Positions 48,774-59,468 of a stretch of 64,000 bases of DNA are shown in pieces. This DNA comes from an uncultured Alteromonadaceae bacterium. Its GTDB lineage: Bacteria; Pseudomonadota; Gammaproteobacteria; Enterobacterales; Alteromonadaceae. How positions within the stretch are numbered: the stretch's first letter is position 1; each line of letters starts with the position of its first letter. The notes beneath the pieces are model-generated. The model was not told where the DNA came from. It saw nothing but the letters and a program-made list of their open reading frames with translations, and ran no database searches. The position numbers and the translations under genes were made by a program. The stretch is from positions 370,423 to 434,422 of the forward strand of contig CANLWS010000005.1 in the NCBI GenBank assembly GCA_947494925.1. Direction: 5' to 3'.

Positions 48774-50225
48774 ATGCAGTATCGAACCATAATAAGAATT
48801 CTTGGCCTGTTGGTCGCGCTTTTTAGTGCCACTATGATCCCGCCAGCTTTAATTTCATTGATTTTTTCTGATGGATCGGGGCTACCGTTTTTACTGGCTT
48901 TCTTTTTGATCCTTATCACTGGATTGGCATTCTGGTATCCCAATCGAGAGTTTCGACGCGATTTGAGAGCCAAAGAAGGTTTTCTCATTGTTGTGCTGTT
49001 CTGGGCTGTTCTGGCCAGCTTTGGTGCCTTACCCTTCCTGCTTCTCGAACAACCTGAAATGTCTGTCGCAGATGCATTTTTTGAGTCCTTTTCAGGATTG
49101 ACTACCACAGGTGCCACTGTTATCGAGGGTATAGATTACCTGCCCAAAGCCGTGCAGTTTTATCGTCAACAGCTGCAATGGTTGGGTGGCATGGGGATTA
49201 TCGTTTTAGCCGTGGCAATTCTACCCATTTTGGGGGTAGGTGGAATGCAGTTATATAGAGCAGAAACACCAGGACCGGTCAAAGACTCCAAAATGACCCC
49301 ACGAATAGCAGATACAGCTAAACATCTTTGGTACATTTATCTATCTATTACAACGGCTTGCTTCGTGGCTTACTGGATTGCAGGCATGAATTGGTTTGAT
49401 GCAATCTGCCATGCCTTTTCGACCATCGCCATAGGAGGGTTTTCGACTTACGATGCCAGTATGGGACACTTCAATAGCCCGGTAATTAATTTCATCTGCG
49501 TGATATTTTTGTGGATAGCTGCGCTTAATTTTGCCCTGCATTATGCTGCAGCCACAGGGCGGTCCCTTAAAGGATATATATACGACCCTGAATTCAAAGC
49601 ATTTTTCCTTATACAAATAACACTCATTCTTGGCTGCTTCTTCGTGCTTGTGCATTACACATGGTACGACACAGCCGAAACGTCATTGGATCAAGCCATG
49701 TTCCAGGCAGTTTCTATAAGTACGACGGCTGGCTTCGCTACTGCTGACTTCGCCAATTGGCCGGCTTTTCTGCCTATTCTGTTGATCTTTTCTAGTTTTA
49801 TTGGAGGTTGCGCAGGCTCTACCGGAGGTGGTTTAAAAGTCATCAGAGTATTTTTGCTGTATCTGCAAGGAAAACGGGAAGTAGATCGTTTAATTCATCC
49901 GAAGGCCGTTTATACAGTCAAGTTGGGTGATCGGATGATGCCTGACAGGGTAGTGGAGGCGGTATGGGGGTTCTTTTCTGCCTATGCCATGATATTCGTC
50001 ATTATTATGGTGGGTTTGATTGCCACCGGTATGGATAATATAACAGCATTTTCAGCCACAGCAGCAACCTTAAATAATCTTGGTCCGGGCCTGGGGGCCG
50101 TTGCGGGGACCTATGCCGAAGTATCAGATGGAGGTAAATGGTTGCTGATATTGGCAATGTTGTTTGGCCGGCTTGAGATATTCTCATTGCTGGTTCTTTT
50201 CTCCCCCACATTTTGGCGTAGCTAG
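48774..50225 (+). CDS. trkH: Trk potassium uptake protein TrkH
   Basis: A 483-residue K+ channel-like transporter with about ten membrane helices. Four pore-loop motifs are recognisable: TTTGATVI, STIAIGGFST, STTAGFATA and TLNNLGPGLG. The cytoplasmic partner TrkA is at 52310-53689, with three unrelated genes between. A bidirectional terminator follows at 50304. Confidence 0.95.
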   Translation: MQYRTIIRILGLLVALFSATMIPPALISLIFSDGSGLPFLLAFFLILITGLAFWYPNREFRRDLRAKEGFLIVVLFWAVLASFGALPFLLLEQPEMSVADAFFESFSGLTTTGATVIEGIDYLPKAVQFYRQQLQWLGGMGIIVLAVAILPILGVGGMQLYRAETPGPVKDSKMTPRIADTAKHLWYIYLSITTACFVAYWIAGMNWFDAICHAFSTIAIGGFSTYDASMGHFNSPVINFICVIFLWIAALNFALHYAAATGRSLKGYIYDPEFKAFFLIQITLILGCFFVLVHYTWYDTAETSLDQAMFQAVSISTTAGFATADFANWPAFLPILLIFSSFIGGCAGSTGGGLKVIRVFLLYLQGKREVDRLIHPKAVYTVKLGDRMMPDRVVEAVWGFFSAYAMIFVIIMVGLIATGMDNITAFSATAATLNNLGPGLGAVAGTYAEVSDGGKWLLILAMLFGRLEIFSLLVLFSPTFWRS

Positions 50226-50303
50226 CTCGTAATTCCATAACCCGATTCGGGGTCGTACCACTTCTTTATGCGGATTAGTGCTATTTACGTTTTAGAAGTA
50301 TAA

Positions 50304-50330
50304 AAAAACCCAAACTTTGTTTGGGTTTTT
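50304..50330. terminator. Bidirectional terminator between trkH and traT-like gene
   Basis: AAAAACCCAAAC / GTTTGGGTTTTT arms around TTT; T runs both sides; genes converge here. Confidence 0.85.
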
Positions 50331-50353
50331 GATATTGGCTAAAACTTTATCGG

Positions 50354-51100
50354 CTAAAAGAATGCTGCCATTGCATAAGCCGTTTTATCAAACATCAAAG
50401 GCTGGGCTTCTGCTAGTTCCAGATTTGCTTTGTTGGCTGTTGTAACAACACGGGTACGGTACTCTTTGCGATTAGTTGCTTCAGAGTAGGTTTGGGTTGT
50501 TGCACCGTCATCGGAAATCTTGGTGTTAACTTTTGAGTCCCGGCGCACAAGTACACCTTTTCTGGCTTTTTCGCGGATCTGAATATCCGCTACCAACAAG
50601 TAGGTGACGTCTTTCACAAATGCATTGGCTGCGGTAGAGACTAGCCCACCTATGATTCCGCCTGCCGCAGCCTGCCGACCACTACCTCCAGCTGCATAGC
50701 CAACCGCAGCTCCTGCGGTAACACCTTGAAAACCAGAAGCTAAGTACCCTTCAGCTGCCGTAGGAGAGGCTTTTTCAAGATTACGCACAAATACGCTCAT
50801 GGTGTATTGGGCTTTTTCAGGGCTGTCCACGAAGGAATAACCATTGCCACTATTTGTGATCTGGTCCTGCAAAGTGGTTCTGAATAAGTTCCTATCAAAT
50901 TCCATTACGCCACTTCTCACTTCCAGATAAATTTTACGTTTATCTTTGGCGACTGGTTCGACAAAAATAGAGGTACTAATCTTGGTCTGGACATCCAGGT
51001 CTTTCTTCGCAATAGAAGTATGTACTGCAGCACATCCCGACATTGCTAAGGCCGCAATCGCAATAAATGCCAATTTAATTTTGTATATCCTTTGTGTCAT
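50354..51100 (-). CDS. TraT-like complement-resistance/surface-exclusion lipoprotein
   Basis: A 248-residue outer-membrane lipoprotein. Signal and lipobox FIAIAALAMSGCAAVHT give Cys near 23. TraT hallmarks are VHTSIAKKDLDVQTKISTSIF, the VRNLEKASPTAAEGYLASGFQG segment, two glycine/alanine-rich hydrophobic stretches (GVTAGAAVGYAAGGSG, AAAGGIIGGLVSTAA) and the KVNTKISDDGATTQTYSE end. TraT is known from F-plasmid surface exclusion; chromosomal copies occur in marine gammaproteobacteria. No conjugation genes are nearby. Confidence 0.92.
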   Translation of the reverse strand: MTQRIYKIKLAFIAIAALAMSGCAAVHTSIAKKDLDVQTKISTSIFVEPVAKDKRKIYLEVRSGVMEFDRNLFRTTLQDQITNSGNGYSFVDSPEKAQYTMSVFVRNLEKASPTAAEGYLASGFQGVTAGAAVGYAAGGSGRQAAAGGIIGGLVSTAANAFVKDVTYLLVADIQIREKARKGVLVRRDSKVNTKISDDGATTQTYSEATNRKEYRTRVVTTANKANLELAEAQPLMFDKTAYAMAAFF

Positions 51101-51136
51101 TTCAATTACCTTATTAAGTTAAGCTAGAATTTATTA

Positions 51137-51496
51137 TTAGTAGTAGTAGCGGCCATGATATCGATAGTAATAACGACAATTACGATATTGTGTCCAGTTA
51201 TACCTCAGTAAGTCTCTGCAGGTATAGCCAGGGCGCCAGTGCGTTCCTTTATACTCTTGGGGTTTTACATTTTTTTCGAGCATGCTTTTAATGTAAGCAT
51301 CCACTTCTTCGGGTTTTTCTGCCAAAAATGGCTTGGACATGACTTCAGCGTTAAGCTGAGCTTGCATTTGGGCTAATTCATCTTCTTCAGATTCTTCTTG
51401 CTGCGCGCTGGCATAAAACGACGATTGGGTAAAAAAAAGTACGGAAACAGCAATAGCGAGAATTTTAATATATTGCTTTGGGGATTTAGTGTGCAT
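51137..51496 (-). CDS. Small exported protein with Tyr/Arg-rich C-terminus
   Basis: A 119-residue protein of unknown family. Signal peptide ending FYASA; a middle acidic Glu/Gln-rich helix (EESEEDELAQMQAQLNAEVM). The end is aromatic: WRPGYTCRDLLRYNWTQYRNC, then six tyrosines in ten residues (RYYYRYHGRYYY). Two cysteines could form a disulphide. It is 36 bases upstream of the traT start on the same strand, likely its co-operon gene. No function proposed. Confidence 0.7.
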   Translation of the reverse strand: MHTKSPKQYIKILAIAVSVLFFTQSSFYASAQQEESEEDELAQMQAQLNAEVMSKPFLAEKPEEVDAYIKSMLEKNVKPQEYKGTHWRPGYTCRDLLRYNWTQYRNCRYYYRYHGRYYY

Positions 51497-51637
51497 AACC
51501 TTCCTCCTTAAAAGTGGTCTAACAACTATTTAAACTTAGTATTCCCTGTCTATATTTCAATCAATTTAATGTATTTTTTGTTCTAAATGAAGCAGAAATT
51601 TACATAGAGTGAATAAAACTTGATCAGGATTAAAAAA

Positions 51638-51655
51638 GGCCAGAATTAGCTGGCC
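51638..51655 (-). terminator. Terminator after the DUF2780 gene
   Basis: GGCCAG / CTGGCC stem with loop AATTAG, T6 on the minus strand, 52 bases past the stop codon. Confidence 0.8.
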
Positions 51656-51707
51656 TGATCTGAATAGTAAATACGGTAACAAAAGCTACCTAAGATAGGG
51701 CCTATGC

Positions 51708-52244
51708 TTAGCCCATTAATTTACCCAGACTCTGGGTGAGGACTTGTTTGGCCTGCTGGCCTTGTTCAGTATCCAGGTACTCTTTTGCTTTTTGAATAAA
51801 CTGCCCAATCATTGCAGGATCTAACCCAAGCGCTTCGAACTGCTTTTTCACATCGTTTATTGCTTTAAGTGAGCCGCTCATTTCAGCAGCTTTATCCATC
51901 AGACCGCTTAGTCCTTCGCCTTCAGCAAGCTTACTGACGTCAGGTGCAGAACTGATAAGTTCTCCGATACCAGGAAGGGTGTCAGACAATTGTGAAAATT
52001 GATCCGCCGATACGTTTTCCTTCACGTAATTGAAGATAGAACCCAGTCCCCCTTCAGCTTGTGATTGATTCACATCCAGAGAGTCTGTCAACATACCCAC
52101 CATATCATTGACATTAGGCATGGCTTGTTCAGTTTCTTCACCAAACCCCAGCGCATTTTTAATAGAATCCAGCCAGCTTTGCGCATACAAAGGTTGACTA
52201 AACCCCAACGACAATACAACAACCATAGCGGTAAGTTTTTTCAT
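51708..52244 (-). CDS. DUF2780-family exported protein
   Basis: A 178-residue protein with signal peptide (VVLSLGFSQPLYA). Helix-rich mature part: PNVNDMVGMLTDSLDVNQSQAEGGLGSIFNYVKENVSADQFSQLSDTLPGIGELI followed by a KQFEALGLDPAMIGQF segment, which is the VcgC/VcgE (DUF2780) pattern. Function unknown. It has its own terminator. Confidence 0.85.
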   Translation of the reverse strand: MKKLTAMVVVLSLGFSQPLYAQSWLDSIKNALGFGEETEQAMPNVNDMVGMLTDSLDVNQSQAEGGLGSIFNYVKENVSADQFSQLSDTLPGIGELISSAPDVSKLAEGEGLSGLMDKAAEMSGSLKAINDVKKQFEALGLDPAMIGQFIQKAKEYLDTEQGQQAKQVLTQSLGKLMG

Positions 52245-52309
52245 TTCGAATCTCCAAAAGGTTAAAGAATAGGTCTAAATTACAAACAAGCAAAATGCTT
52301 GCCTAAAGA

Positions 52310-53689
52310 TCAACCAAAAAAGAATGCACTTGGTTGGAACAGTTTTTCCACATCACTAATGAATTTTTTATCGACCAGAAACAGAATAACGTGGTCGTTG
52401 GCCTCAATTTTTGTATCACCATGAGCAATGATCACTTCATCTTGTCGCACAACTGCGCCAATTGTTGTCCCTGGCGGCAATTTGATTTCGCGTATTTCTC
52501 GCCCAACGACTTTGGAAGTATTTTCATCACCATGTGCGATGGCCTCTATAGCCTCTGCCGCACCCCGGCGTAAAGAGTAAACGTTGACAATGTCGCCTCG
52601 TCTTACATGGGTCAATAGTGCCGAAATAGTTGCTTGTTGAGGAGAGAATGCAATATCTATTTCACCGCCTTGCACCAAGTCAACATAAGCGCTTCGTTGA
52701 ATAAGCACCATGGCTTTTTGAGCTCCAAGCCTTTTAGCCAGCATGGCAGACATGATATTAGCTTCGTCGTCATTAGTCACGGCGATGAAAGCATCCACCT
52801 GTTGCACATTTTCTTCGGTAAGCAATTCGTGATCTGATGCATCGCCACAAAACACAATGGTTTTATCCAGTTGAGCAGCCAGGTATTTAGCCCTTTCCGG
52901 CGAGAACTCAATCAACTTCACATTGTGGTTGTGTTCCAGTCGTTTGGCTAGACCCTCTCCAATCAATCCACCGCCAGCTATCATTATCCGTTTGTAACTT
53001 GATTCGAGCTTTTGTAATTCGCTCATCACGGCTCTGATGTGTTTTGTTGCTGCGATAAAAAAGACTTCATCATCGGCTTCAATGACGGTTGTACCCAAAG
53101 GACGTATAGGGCGGCCACGACGGTAAATTGCTGCGACCCGAGTTTCTACGTTAGGCATGTGCTCTTTCAAAGCTGACAGTGCATGGCCTACTAGCAATCC
53201 GCCATAGTAAGCTTTGACCGCAACCAGGCTGGCCTTGCCGTCAGCAAATTCTACAACCTGCAATGCGCCAGGATAGTCTATAAGCCTCTTTATCGCCTTG
53301 GTAACCAGTTGTTCAGGGGCAATAAGGTGGTCAACAGGAATGTCCTGATGCTTAAACAATTTTTCCTGGTGGATAATGTATTGTTCAGAACGAATACGGG
53401 CAATTTTTGTTGGTGTATTAAATAAGCTGTGTGCCACCTGGCAAGCGAGCATATTACTTTCATCGCTATTGGTCACAGCGATGATCATGTCAGCATCTTC
53501 TGCGCCAGCTTTGGCTAACACGTCAGGATGTGAGCCCATGCCGTTAACAACCTGGAGGTCCAGTCTATCTTGCAAATCGCGCAGTCGGTTAGCATCCGAA
53601 TCAATCAGGGTGATTTCGTTTTTCTCGCCTACAAGGTTTTCTGCGAGAGTGCCACCAACCTGTCCGGCACCAAGAATAATAATCTTCAT
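52310..53689 (-). CDS. trkA: Trk system potassium regulatory protein TrkA
   Basis: A 459-residue cytosolic regulator binding TrkH. Two RCK halves: each has a Rossmann NAD-binding start ([16 protein letters not shown] near 3, and [17 protein letters not shown] near 235) plus a TrkA_C domain. It lies with rsmB, fmt and def, in the order def-fmt-rsmB-trkA, all on the minus strand. Confidence 0.97.
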   Translation of the reverse strand: MKIIILGAGQVGGTLAENLVGEKNEITLIDSDANRLRDLQDRLDLQVVNGMGSHPDVLAKAGAEDADMIIAVTNSDESNMLACQVAHSLFNTPTKIARIRSEQYIIHQEKLFKHQDIPVDHLIAPEQLVTKAIKRLIDYPGALQVVEFADGKASLVAVKAYYGGLLVGHALSALKEHMPNVETRVAAIYRRGRPIRPLGTTVIEADDEVFFIAATKHIRAVMSELQKLESSYKRIMIAGGGLIGEGLAKRLEHNHNVKLIEFSPERAKYLAAQLDKTIVFCGDASDHELLTEENVQQVDAFIAVTNDDEANIMSAMLAKRLGAQKAMVLIQRSAYVDLVQGGEIDIAFSPQQATISALLTHVRRGDIVNVYSLRRGAAEAIEAIAHGDENTSKVVGREIREIKLPPGTTIGAVVRQDEVIIAHGDTKIEANDHVILFLVDKKFISDVEKLFQPSAFFFG

Positions 53690-53717
53690 TGACTACTAGG
53701 AACGTGTTTTATTGTTG

Positions 53718-55031
53718 TTAATCGATAGACTTTAGCAGTCTGGCGTAATAGAAACCATCCATTTGTCCCTCTCCCGGCAAAATTTGCCTGCCAGGTGCAA
53801 TTTCGTTCTCATCTGGTCTAAGGACAGATAGTGCAGCATTGGGCGTATCACGTAAAAATTCGGTTATTTGCTCTGCATTTTCTTCTGGTAAAATTGAACA
53901 GGTTGCATACAACAGTGTCCCGCCAGGTTTAAGAAGCGACCACATTTTTTCCAGAATTTGTTTTTGCAATGCCACTAACACCAGAATATCGGCATTTTTT
54001 CGCAACCATTTAATATCCGGGTGTCGTCTGATAATGCCTGTAGCAGAGCAGGGGGCATCCAATAAAATTCGGTCGAAATACTCGCCATCCCACCATTCCT
54101 CCGGAGCGGCTGCATTTCCTGTCACCAATTCTGCTTCCAAATCTAAGCGTTCGAGATTTTCTTGGACGCGAATAAGCCGTTTTGCATCCACGTCAAGAGC
54201 GGTACAGCTTTTCAGGTTCGGTTGGTGTTCCAGTATATGACAGGTCTTGCCGCCTGGTGCAGCGCAACAGTCTAAAATTCGTTCATTTGCTTGTGGATCC
54301 AGATAATAGGCCGCAAGCTGAGCTGCGCCATCCTGAACTGCAAATTCCCCTTCGTTAAATCCTGGCAGTGAGGTTATTTCCCGACTTTTTGACAGGATAA
54401 GCCCGCCAGGATGGTCTTCAGACAACGAGTATTCTATGTTTTGCCGGCTCAATTCTTCTGAATACTCAGCCAAACTGGTTTTTAACTTATTGACCCGCAA
54501 CCAGATTGGAGGTCTCGACTGCATTGACTTTATCAGGTCAGGTAATGCTTCTGGATAGCTGTTGCGTAATTTTTTGTACAGCCATTTGGGAAGACCAGAA
54601 ATAACCTGCTCATCATCAGGAATCTGTTGTTCCATTTCCTGACGAATGAAGTTTCTTAGTATGGCATTAGTCAGACCTTTTAAAGCCTCCGCCTTAAGTG
54701 GTTTGCATCCGGCTACTGTTTCGGATACTGCTGCATGGGTAGAAACACGGGAAAATGCCAGCTGATAAAACCCCAACATTATGAGGTGCTCTACAACTTT
54801 GAATCTGGCTTTTAGTGGCTTGTCGAGCAACTGTCTCAGCCAAAATTGTAAAAGAGGAAGCTGACGAAGCGCGCCGAAAACCATCTCCTGCATCCAAGCT
54901 TTGTCTTGCTCCGAATGTCCTTGCTGAGCAGCCGGCAAACATTCTCTGGCCGATTTACCTGATTCAAGAATGTCATACAGCACTTGCGCTGAGTCTGCGC
55001 GTACATTACGCTTTTTAGCTGCCCCACTCAT
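53718..55031 (-). CDS. rsmB: 16S rRNA (cytosine 967-C5)-methyltransferase
   Basis: A 437-residue enzyme: N-terminal NusB-like RNA-binding domain, then a SAM domain (VQDGAAQLAAYYLD, LDCCAAPGGKT), and the two catalytic cysteines in DAPCSATG and YATCSILPEEN. It starts one base after the fmt stop, so it is coupled to fmt. Confidence 0.97.
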   Translation of the reverse strand: MSGAAKKRNVRADSAQVLYDILESGKSARECLPAAQQGHSEQDKAWMQEMVFGALRQLPLLQFWLRQLLDKPLKARFKVVEHLIMLGFYQLAFSRVSTHAAVSETVAGCKPLKAEALKGLTNAILRNFIRQEMEQQIPDDEQVISGLPKWLYKKLRNSYPEALPDLIKSMQSRPPIWLRVNKLKTSLAEYSEELSRQNIEYSLSEDHPGGLILSKSREITSLPGFNEGEFAVQDGAAQLAAYYLDPQANERILDCCAAPGGKTCHILEHQPNLKSCTALDVDAKRLIRVQENLERLDLEAELVTGNAAAPEEWWDGEYFDRILLDAPCSATGIIRRHPDIKWLRKNADILVLVALQKQILEKMWSLLKPGGTLLYATCSILPEENAEQITEFLRDTPNAALSVLRPDENEIAPGRQILPGEGQMDGFYYARLLKSID

Positions 55032-55032
55032 G

Positions 55033-55974
55033 TCAGATTATTGCTCCAGGTTTGAACCAGTCTTTTCGGGCGTTTAGTACATCCGCTACTGACATTTCTT
55101 TTTTACCAGGGAGTTGTAATGAGGTAATAAGCAAACCTTGATTGGATGTGGCTACCAGCAATCCTTGTTTGTCTGCTGACAGTATCTGTCCAGGTTGCTT
55201 GTTGTTCATATCCAGATCAATGACCTCAGCTTGACGGACTTTTACCGGGCCTGCGTCTATTTCAAAAAACGACACCGGCCAAGGATTAAATGCGCGAATA
55301 TTTCTTTCTAACTGTTCTGCCCCCAACGACCAGTCCATTTTTGCTTCTGGTTTACTTAATTTTTCGGCGTAATTGGCCAACGATTCATCTTGTGTTTCCG
55401 GAGACAGTGATTCAAGCTTATCCAATGTTTCAAGTAATGCGGCAGGTCCAATTTCGGCTAGTTTTTCATATAGCGTTGCGCTGTTGTCAGAAGGTAAAAT
55501 GTACAAGGCTTTTTTCAACAACATGGCGCCGGTATCCAGCCCTTTGTCCATTTGCATTATGGTCACACCTGTTTCTTTGTCACCAGCCCAAACTGCGCGC
55601 TGAATAGGTGCTGCACCTCGCCAACGAGGTAATAAGGAGCCATGCACATTCAAACAACCAAAGCGAGGAGTATCTAGGACGGCTTGGGGCAAAATAAGGC
55701 CATAAGCTACGACTACCATGATATCTGCATGGAGCGCAGAAAGTTGCTGTTGAGCTTCTTCGTTACGCAAACTCTCTGGCTGGAACACTGCAATTTCGTG
55801 TTCTGTCGCCAGTTGTTTGACCGGGCTGGCCTGTAACTTTTTACCGCGCCCAGCCGGACGATCAGGTTGGCTATACACTGCGACTACTTCATGATGCGAG
55901 TGTATTAGTGCCTGGAGATGTTTAGCTGCGAAATCCGGGGTGCCGGCAAATATTACTTTCAGTGGTTGGGTCAC
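55033..55974 (-). CDS. fmt: Methionyl-tRNA formyltransferase
   Basis: A 313-residue enzyme that formylates initiator Met-tRNA. Catalytic [21 protein letters not shown] and an N-terminal [15 protein letters not shown]. It pairs with def ten bases upstream on the same strand, the standard order. Confidence 0.97.
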   Translation of the reverse strand: MTQPLKVIFAGTPDFAAKHLQALIHSHHEVVAVYSQPDRPAGRGKKLQASPVKQLATEHEIAVFQPESLRNEEAQQQLSALHADIMVVVAYGLILPQAVLDTPRFGCLNVHGSLLPRWRGAAPIQRAVWAGDKETGVTIMQMDKGLDTGAMLLKKALYILPSDNSATLYEKLAEIGPAALLETLDKLESLSPETQDESLANYAEKLSKPEAKMDWSLGAEQLERNIRAFNPWPVSFFEIDAGPVKVRQAEVIDLDMNNKQPGQILSADKQGLLVATSNQGLLITSLQLPGKKEMSVADVLNARKDWFKPGAII

Positions 55975-55983
55975 AATGATCCT

Positions 55984-56493
55984 TTATAGCCTGGCAGCCA
56001 TGCGCGCTTCTTTTTCAAGCTTGGTCCGAATTCTTTGTCGTTTAAGAGGGGACAAGTAGTCTACAAATAATTTGCCCTTCAGGTGATCGAGTTCGTGTTG
56101 AATGCAAACCGCAAGTAAGCCTTCTGCATCGAGAGTAAATGACTTACCATCTCGGTCCAGAGCCTCGACCGTTATTTTTTCAGCGCGCTCAACTTTGGCG
56201 TAGTTATTGGGAACGGACAAACACCCCTCTTCGCTGATGGTTTTGCCTTCCATGTGGGTAATTTCAGGATTGATGAAAACACGGGGCTCGTTTTGCTCTT
56301 CAGAAACATCCATTACCACCAGGCGGCAATGTTGATTGACCTGGGTAGCGGCTAAGCCTATCCCATTTTCATCTTTCATGGTTTCAAACATATCGTCGAT
56401 AAGTTGAGTAATGTCTTTGTCTATTTTTTCTATAGGCTTGGCAACGGTGCGCAAGCGTTCATCTGGAAATCGGAGAACTTCTAATATGGCCAT
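55984..56493 (-). CDS. def: Peptide deformylase
   Basis: Removes N-formyl from nascent proteins. The 169-residue enzyme has the three family motifs [17 protein letters not shown] and QHELDHLKG (metal ligands Cys and two His). It opens the def-fmt-rsmB-trkA group and is divergent from the LysM gene. Confidence 0.97.
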   Translation of the reverse strand: MAILEVLRFPDERLRTVAKPIEKIDKDITQLIDDMFETMKDENGIGLAATQVNQHCRLVVMDVSEEQNEPRVFINPEITHMEGKTISEEGCLSVPNNYAKVERAEKITVEALDRDGKSFTLDAEGLLAVCIQHELDHLKGKLFVDYLSPLKRQRIRTKLEKEARMAARL

Positions 56494-56691
56494 TTATCTA
56501 TTCAGCTACAATTATGGGTAATGACAAAAGGCTGTCTGTAAACTGGACTAGCTTTAATGTCTGTATTAATTATCATACGATCCAATGGATTAAACTATTT
56601 AATCCTTGAATAACAGCGCTATTCTAGCGTAAATGAGACTAATACCAAATAGAATAAGCGTAATGTTATGGCAAAAACCCGAGAGGAAAAC

Positions 56692-57768
56692 ATGGGCTCT
56701 AAGTATTTTAAGTGGTTACTGATAACAATACTGTTTCCGCTGGCTTGTCTGGCCGATGTTATCAATATCAAAGATTCGGCGCCTCAGGTGTATGTTGTGA
56801 AAAAAGGCGATACGCTATGGGATATCTCAAGTATTTACCTAGATAAACCTTGGTTGTGGCCGGAGTTATGGCGCAACAACGTGCATATTACAAATCCACA
56901 TTTGATTTATCCTGGCGACGAATTGCGATTGCGTTACAACGAGCAGGGCGAACCTGTTCTGGAAGTTGTGCGTGAACCAAATAAACCGCAGATCAAGTTG
57001 TCACCAGAAGGAACAAAGACTTACAAAGCAACCGCCGCTGTTCCTGCTTTGCCTTGGTCTGTTCTTCAGCCTTATGTCGAAAAAGATATGGTCATGAGTG
57101 AAGAGGACTACAACCGTTTACCGCGGTTGCTTGGGAATCATGATGGTGCCGTTAGATTTGCCACAGGTGATTTAGTTCTCAGTAAAACGACCCGCCGACA
57201 GCACGATGCGTATCGCATTGTCCGAAAGCAAAATGAGATAAGAGACAAATACGATAACTTGCTGGGATATCAAATCAGACATGTCGCCGACGCACTGCCG
57301 CTGAATACCGATGTCAAAGATCAGTTACTTGTTAACGTTAGGCAAGCTAACTTTGAGGCTAAGCGGGGTGACAAGTTACTTCCTGCCACTGACGTTGAAT
57401 TAGACACACTAAAGCTTTCTCCCGCCTCAGACCGCCAGCGTGGAAATATCGTCAGTAGCCTGGAGCAACATGGTCTATTGGGTAAATTTGATGTGGTAAT
57501 AGTTGACTTGGGAACCCGTGACATTGAGCCGGGCACAGTAATGGGTGTTTATGCTCAGGGGCCGACTATTACTGATGGTGAAGAGCCACAGTATGAAGAT
57601 GAAAGCAATTTTATGAAGAGTGCGTTTAGTGATGGCGACGAAGTTCAGCAGCCTGCGGTTAAAGTAGGTGAGCTGGTGGTGTTTAAAGTCTTTGAAAAAG
57701 CCAGTTATGGATTAATCACACGCTCAAGCAAAGTGATTCGCAGTGGAGCTATTGTCGGCAAACCATAG
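56692..57768 (+). CDS. Exported LysM-domain protein
   Basis: A 358-residue protein starting at ATG 56692, preceded by AGAGG, with signal peptide ending PLACLA. A LysM domain lies at about residues 35-80 (YVVKKGDTLWDISSIYLDKPWLWPELW to NPHLIYPGDEL), predicted to bind peptidoglycan. The remainder, about 280 residues, is a family-specific extension. An in-frame ATG at 56668 would add eight residues before the signal. In relatives the same gene lies between def and dprA. Confidence 0.9.
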   Translation: MGSKYFKWLLITILFPLACLADVINIKDSAPQVYVVKKGDTLWDISSIYLDKPWLWPELWRNNVHITNPHLIYPGDELRLRYNEQGEPVLEVVREPNKPQIKLSPEGTKTYKATAAVPALPWSVLQPYVEKDMVMSEEDYNRLPRLLGNHDGAVRFATGDLVLSKTTRRQHDAYRIVRKQNEIRDKYDNLLGYQIRHVADALPLNTDVKDQLLVNVRQANFEAKRGDKLLPATDVELDTLKLSPASDRQRGNIVSSLEQHGLLGKFDVVIVDLGTRDIEPGTVMGVYAQGPTITDGEEPQYEDESNFMKSAFSDGDEVQQPAVKVGELVVFKVFEKASYGLITRSSKVIRSGAIVGKP

Positions 57769-57784
57769 TGAACGATAGGGAGAG

Positions 57785-58936
57785 ATGGTGGCACAGGAAG
57801 TGCACAACGAAGAAATCAGAAATTCAAATAGTCCGGAATACCTGGAATGGATGCTTAGATTGTCCAATATTCCAGGTGTTGGTTCAGTTGCATTCAATAA
57901 ACTGAAAATTCTGCTAAGTGGAGAGCTGGGTGAGTTATTTACCTTAGACCGTTCCAGTCTGATTGAATTAGGGTTTGACCAGAAACAATGTAATGTCATT
58001 CTTAACCCCTCAGGCAGGCGGAGTGATACCGTCAGACAGTGGCTATCTGCTGACCCTACCCATTCTATCTTGCATTATGACCAGTCCACTTATCCTGAAC
58101 TATTGCGTGAGATAAGCAGTCCTCCATTGATTTTGTTTTGTCGAGGAAATTCGAAAATTCTGCATTCTCCGCAGATTGCGGTAGTTGGTAGCCGGAACCC
58201 AACTCTTCAAGGAAAAGCAGCAGCTAGGACCTTGTGCTCAGAATTAGCCTCGGTAGGTTGGACAATTACCAGTGGCCTGGCCATGGGAATTGATGCAGCA
58301 AGTCATCAGGGGGCAATCGAGAAAAACGGTAATACGCTAGCTGTGCTAGGGACAGGAATTAACATCTTGTACCCAAGACGAAATCAAGGGCTGGCGATGC
58401 AAATTTTGGAGCACGGGGGTTGTCTGGTCTCTGAGTTTGCTCCAGGTATACCTCCCAGGCCCGAAAATTTTCCAAGACGAAATCGTATAGTCAGTGGCCT
58501 GTCTTTGGGGGTATTGGTGATAGAGGCTGCGATAAAAAGTGGTTCGCTAATTACCGCCCGGTATGCGCTTGAACAAAACAGAGAGGTATTTGCTTTGCCT
58601 GGCAATATTAATAACCCTTTAGCCAGAGGATGTCATTATTTGATCAAACAAGGTGCCAAGCTGGTTGAGACTGCTAAAGATATAAATGAAGAATTTCAGA
58701 ACCTTAGCTTTTTTCAAGGTTCCGGAGATGAAAAAAACTTACAAAAAAAGTTCCGTCAAAGCTTGGCAACTGACCAATTGTTAGATAGTGTTGATTATGA
58801 CGTCACCGCAGTGGATGTGGTGGCACAACGCAGCAATATGTCGATATCAGACGTGTTGGCACAATTATTACAATATGAGTTGCGTGGATTGGTAGCTGCT
58901 GTTCCCGGCGGTTACATCAAATTGGGGGGAAAATAA
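57785..58936 (+). CDS. dprA: DNA processing protein DprA (Smf)
   Basis: A 383-residue single-strand DNA-binding RecA loader for transformation. The Rossmann core contains [37 protein letters not shown] and [20 protein letters not shown], all diagnostic. The C-terminal winged-helix (DALVAQ-like, [16 protein letters not shown]) is included. It follows the LysM gene by 16 bases. Confidence 0.96.
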   Translation: MVAQEVHNEEIRNSNSPEYLEWMLRLSNIPGVGSVAFNKLKILLSGELGELFTLDRSSLIELGFDQKQCNVILNPSGRRSDTVRQWLSADPTHSILHYDQSTYPELLREISSPPLILFCRGNSKILHSPQIAVVGSRNPTLQGKAAARTLCSELASVGWTITSGLAMGIDAASHQGAIEKNGNTLAVLGTGINILYPRRNQGLAMQILEHGGCLVSEFAPGIPPRPENFPRRNRIVSGLSLGVLVIEAAIKSGSLITARYALEQNREVFALPGNINNPLARGCHYLIKQGAKLVETAKDINEEFQNLSFFQGSGDEKNLQKKFRQSLATDQLLDSVDYDVTAVDVVAQRSNMSISDVLAQLLQYELRGLVAAVPGGYIKLGGK

Positions 58937-58937
58937 T

Positions 58938-59414
58938 ATGTTCGATATCCTCATGTATCTCTTCGAAAATTTCATTCACAGTGAAACAGAAATTCGTGTC
59001 GATCAAGACGAATTGACTGACGAGCTTGTGCGTGCTGGTTTTCATCATGACGAGATTTACAAAGCGTTATCCTGGCTGGAGAAGCTAGCCGCTCTGCAAG
59101 AAACCGATATTAATCCTTATCTTGTCAAAGGCATTACTTCTTATGTGACACGAGTTTATACACACGAAGAAGAGATGCGTCTTGACGTTGAGTGCCGCGG
59201 GTTCTTGTTGTTCCTGGAGCAGATTAATGTTCTGGATGCTTCTACGCGTGAAATGGTCATCGATAGAGTTATGGAAATAGACTCGACAGAATTCTGCCTC
59301 GAAGATATGAAGTGGGTAGTCCTTATGGTGTTGTTTAACGTGCCAGGCAAAGAAAATGCTTACGCGCAAATGGAGGATTTACTGTTTGAAGAACCGGAGG
59401 GACCTCTTCACTAA
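58938..59414 (+). CDS. smg: Smg (DUF494) protein
   Basis: A 158-residue gammaproteobacterial protein [19 protein letters not shown], the DUF494 family. It starts one base after the dprA stop, as in E. coli. Function not established. Confidence 0.94.
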   Translation: MFDILMYLFENFIHSETEIRVDQDELTDELVRAGFHHDEIYKALSWLEKLAALQETDINPYLVKGITSYVTRVYTHEEEMRLDVECRGFLLFLEQINVLDASTREMVIDRVMEIDSTEFCLEDMKWVVLMVLFNVPGKENAYAQMEDLLFEEPEGPLH

Positions 59415-59468
59415 TTTTAACCTCCTGACAGGCTTCGATTGTAAGCTTTCGGTTTTATCAGACATAAA

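Noticed and set aside
50354..53689. Mobile island between trkH and trkA
   Set aside because: The traT, Tyr-rich and DUF2780 genes have no mobility genes or tRNA attachment sites, so transfer is not supported.
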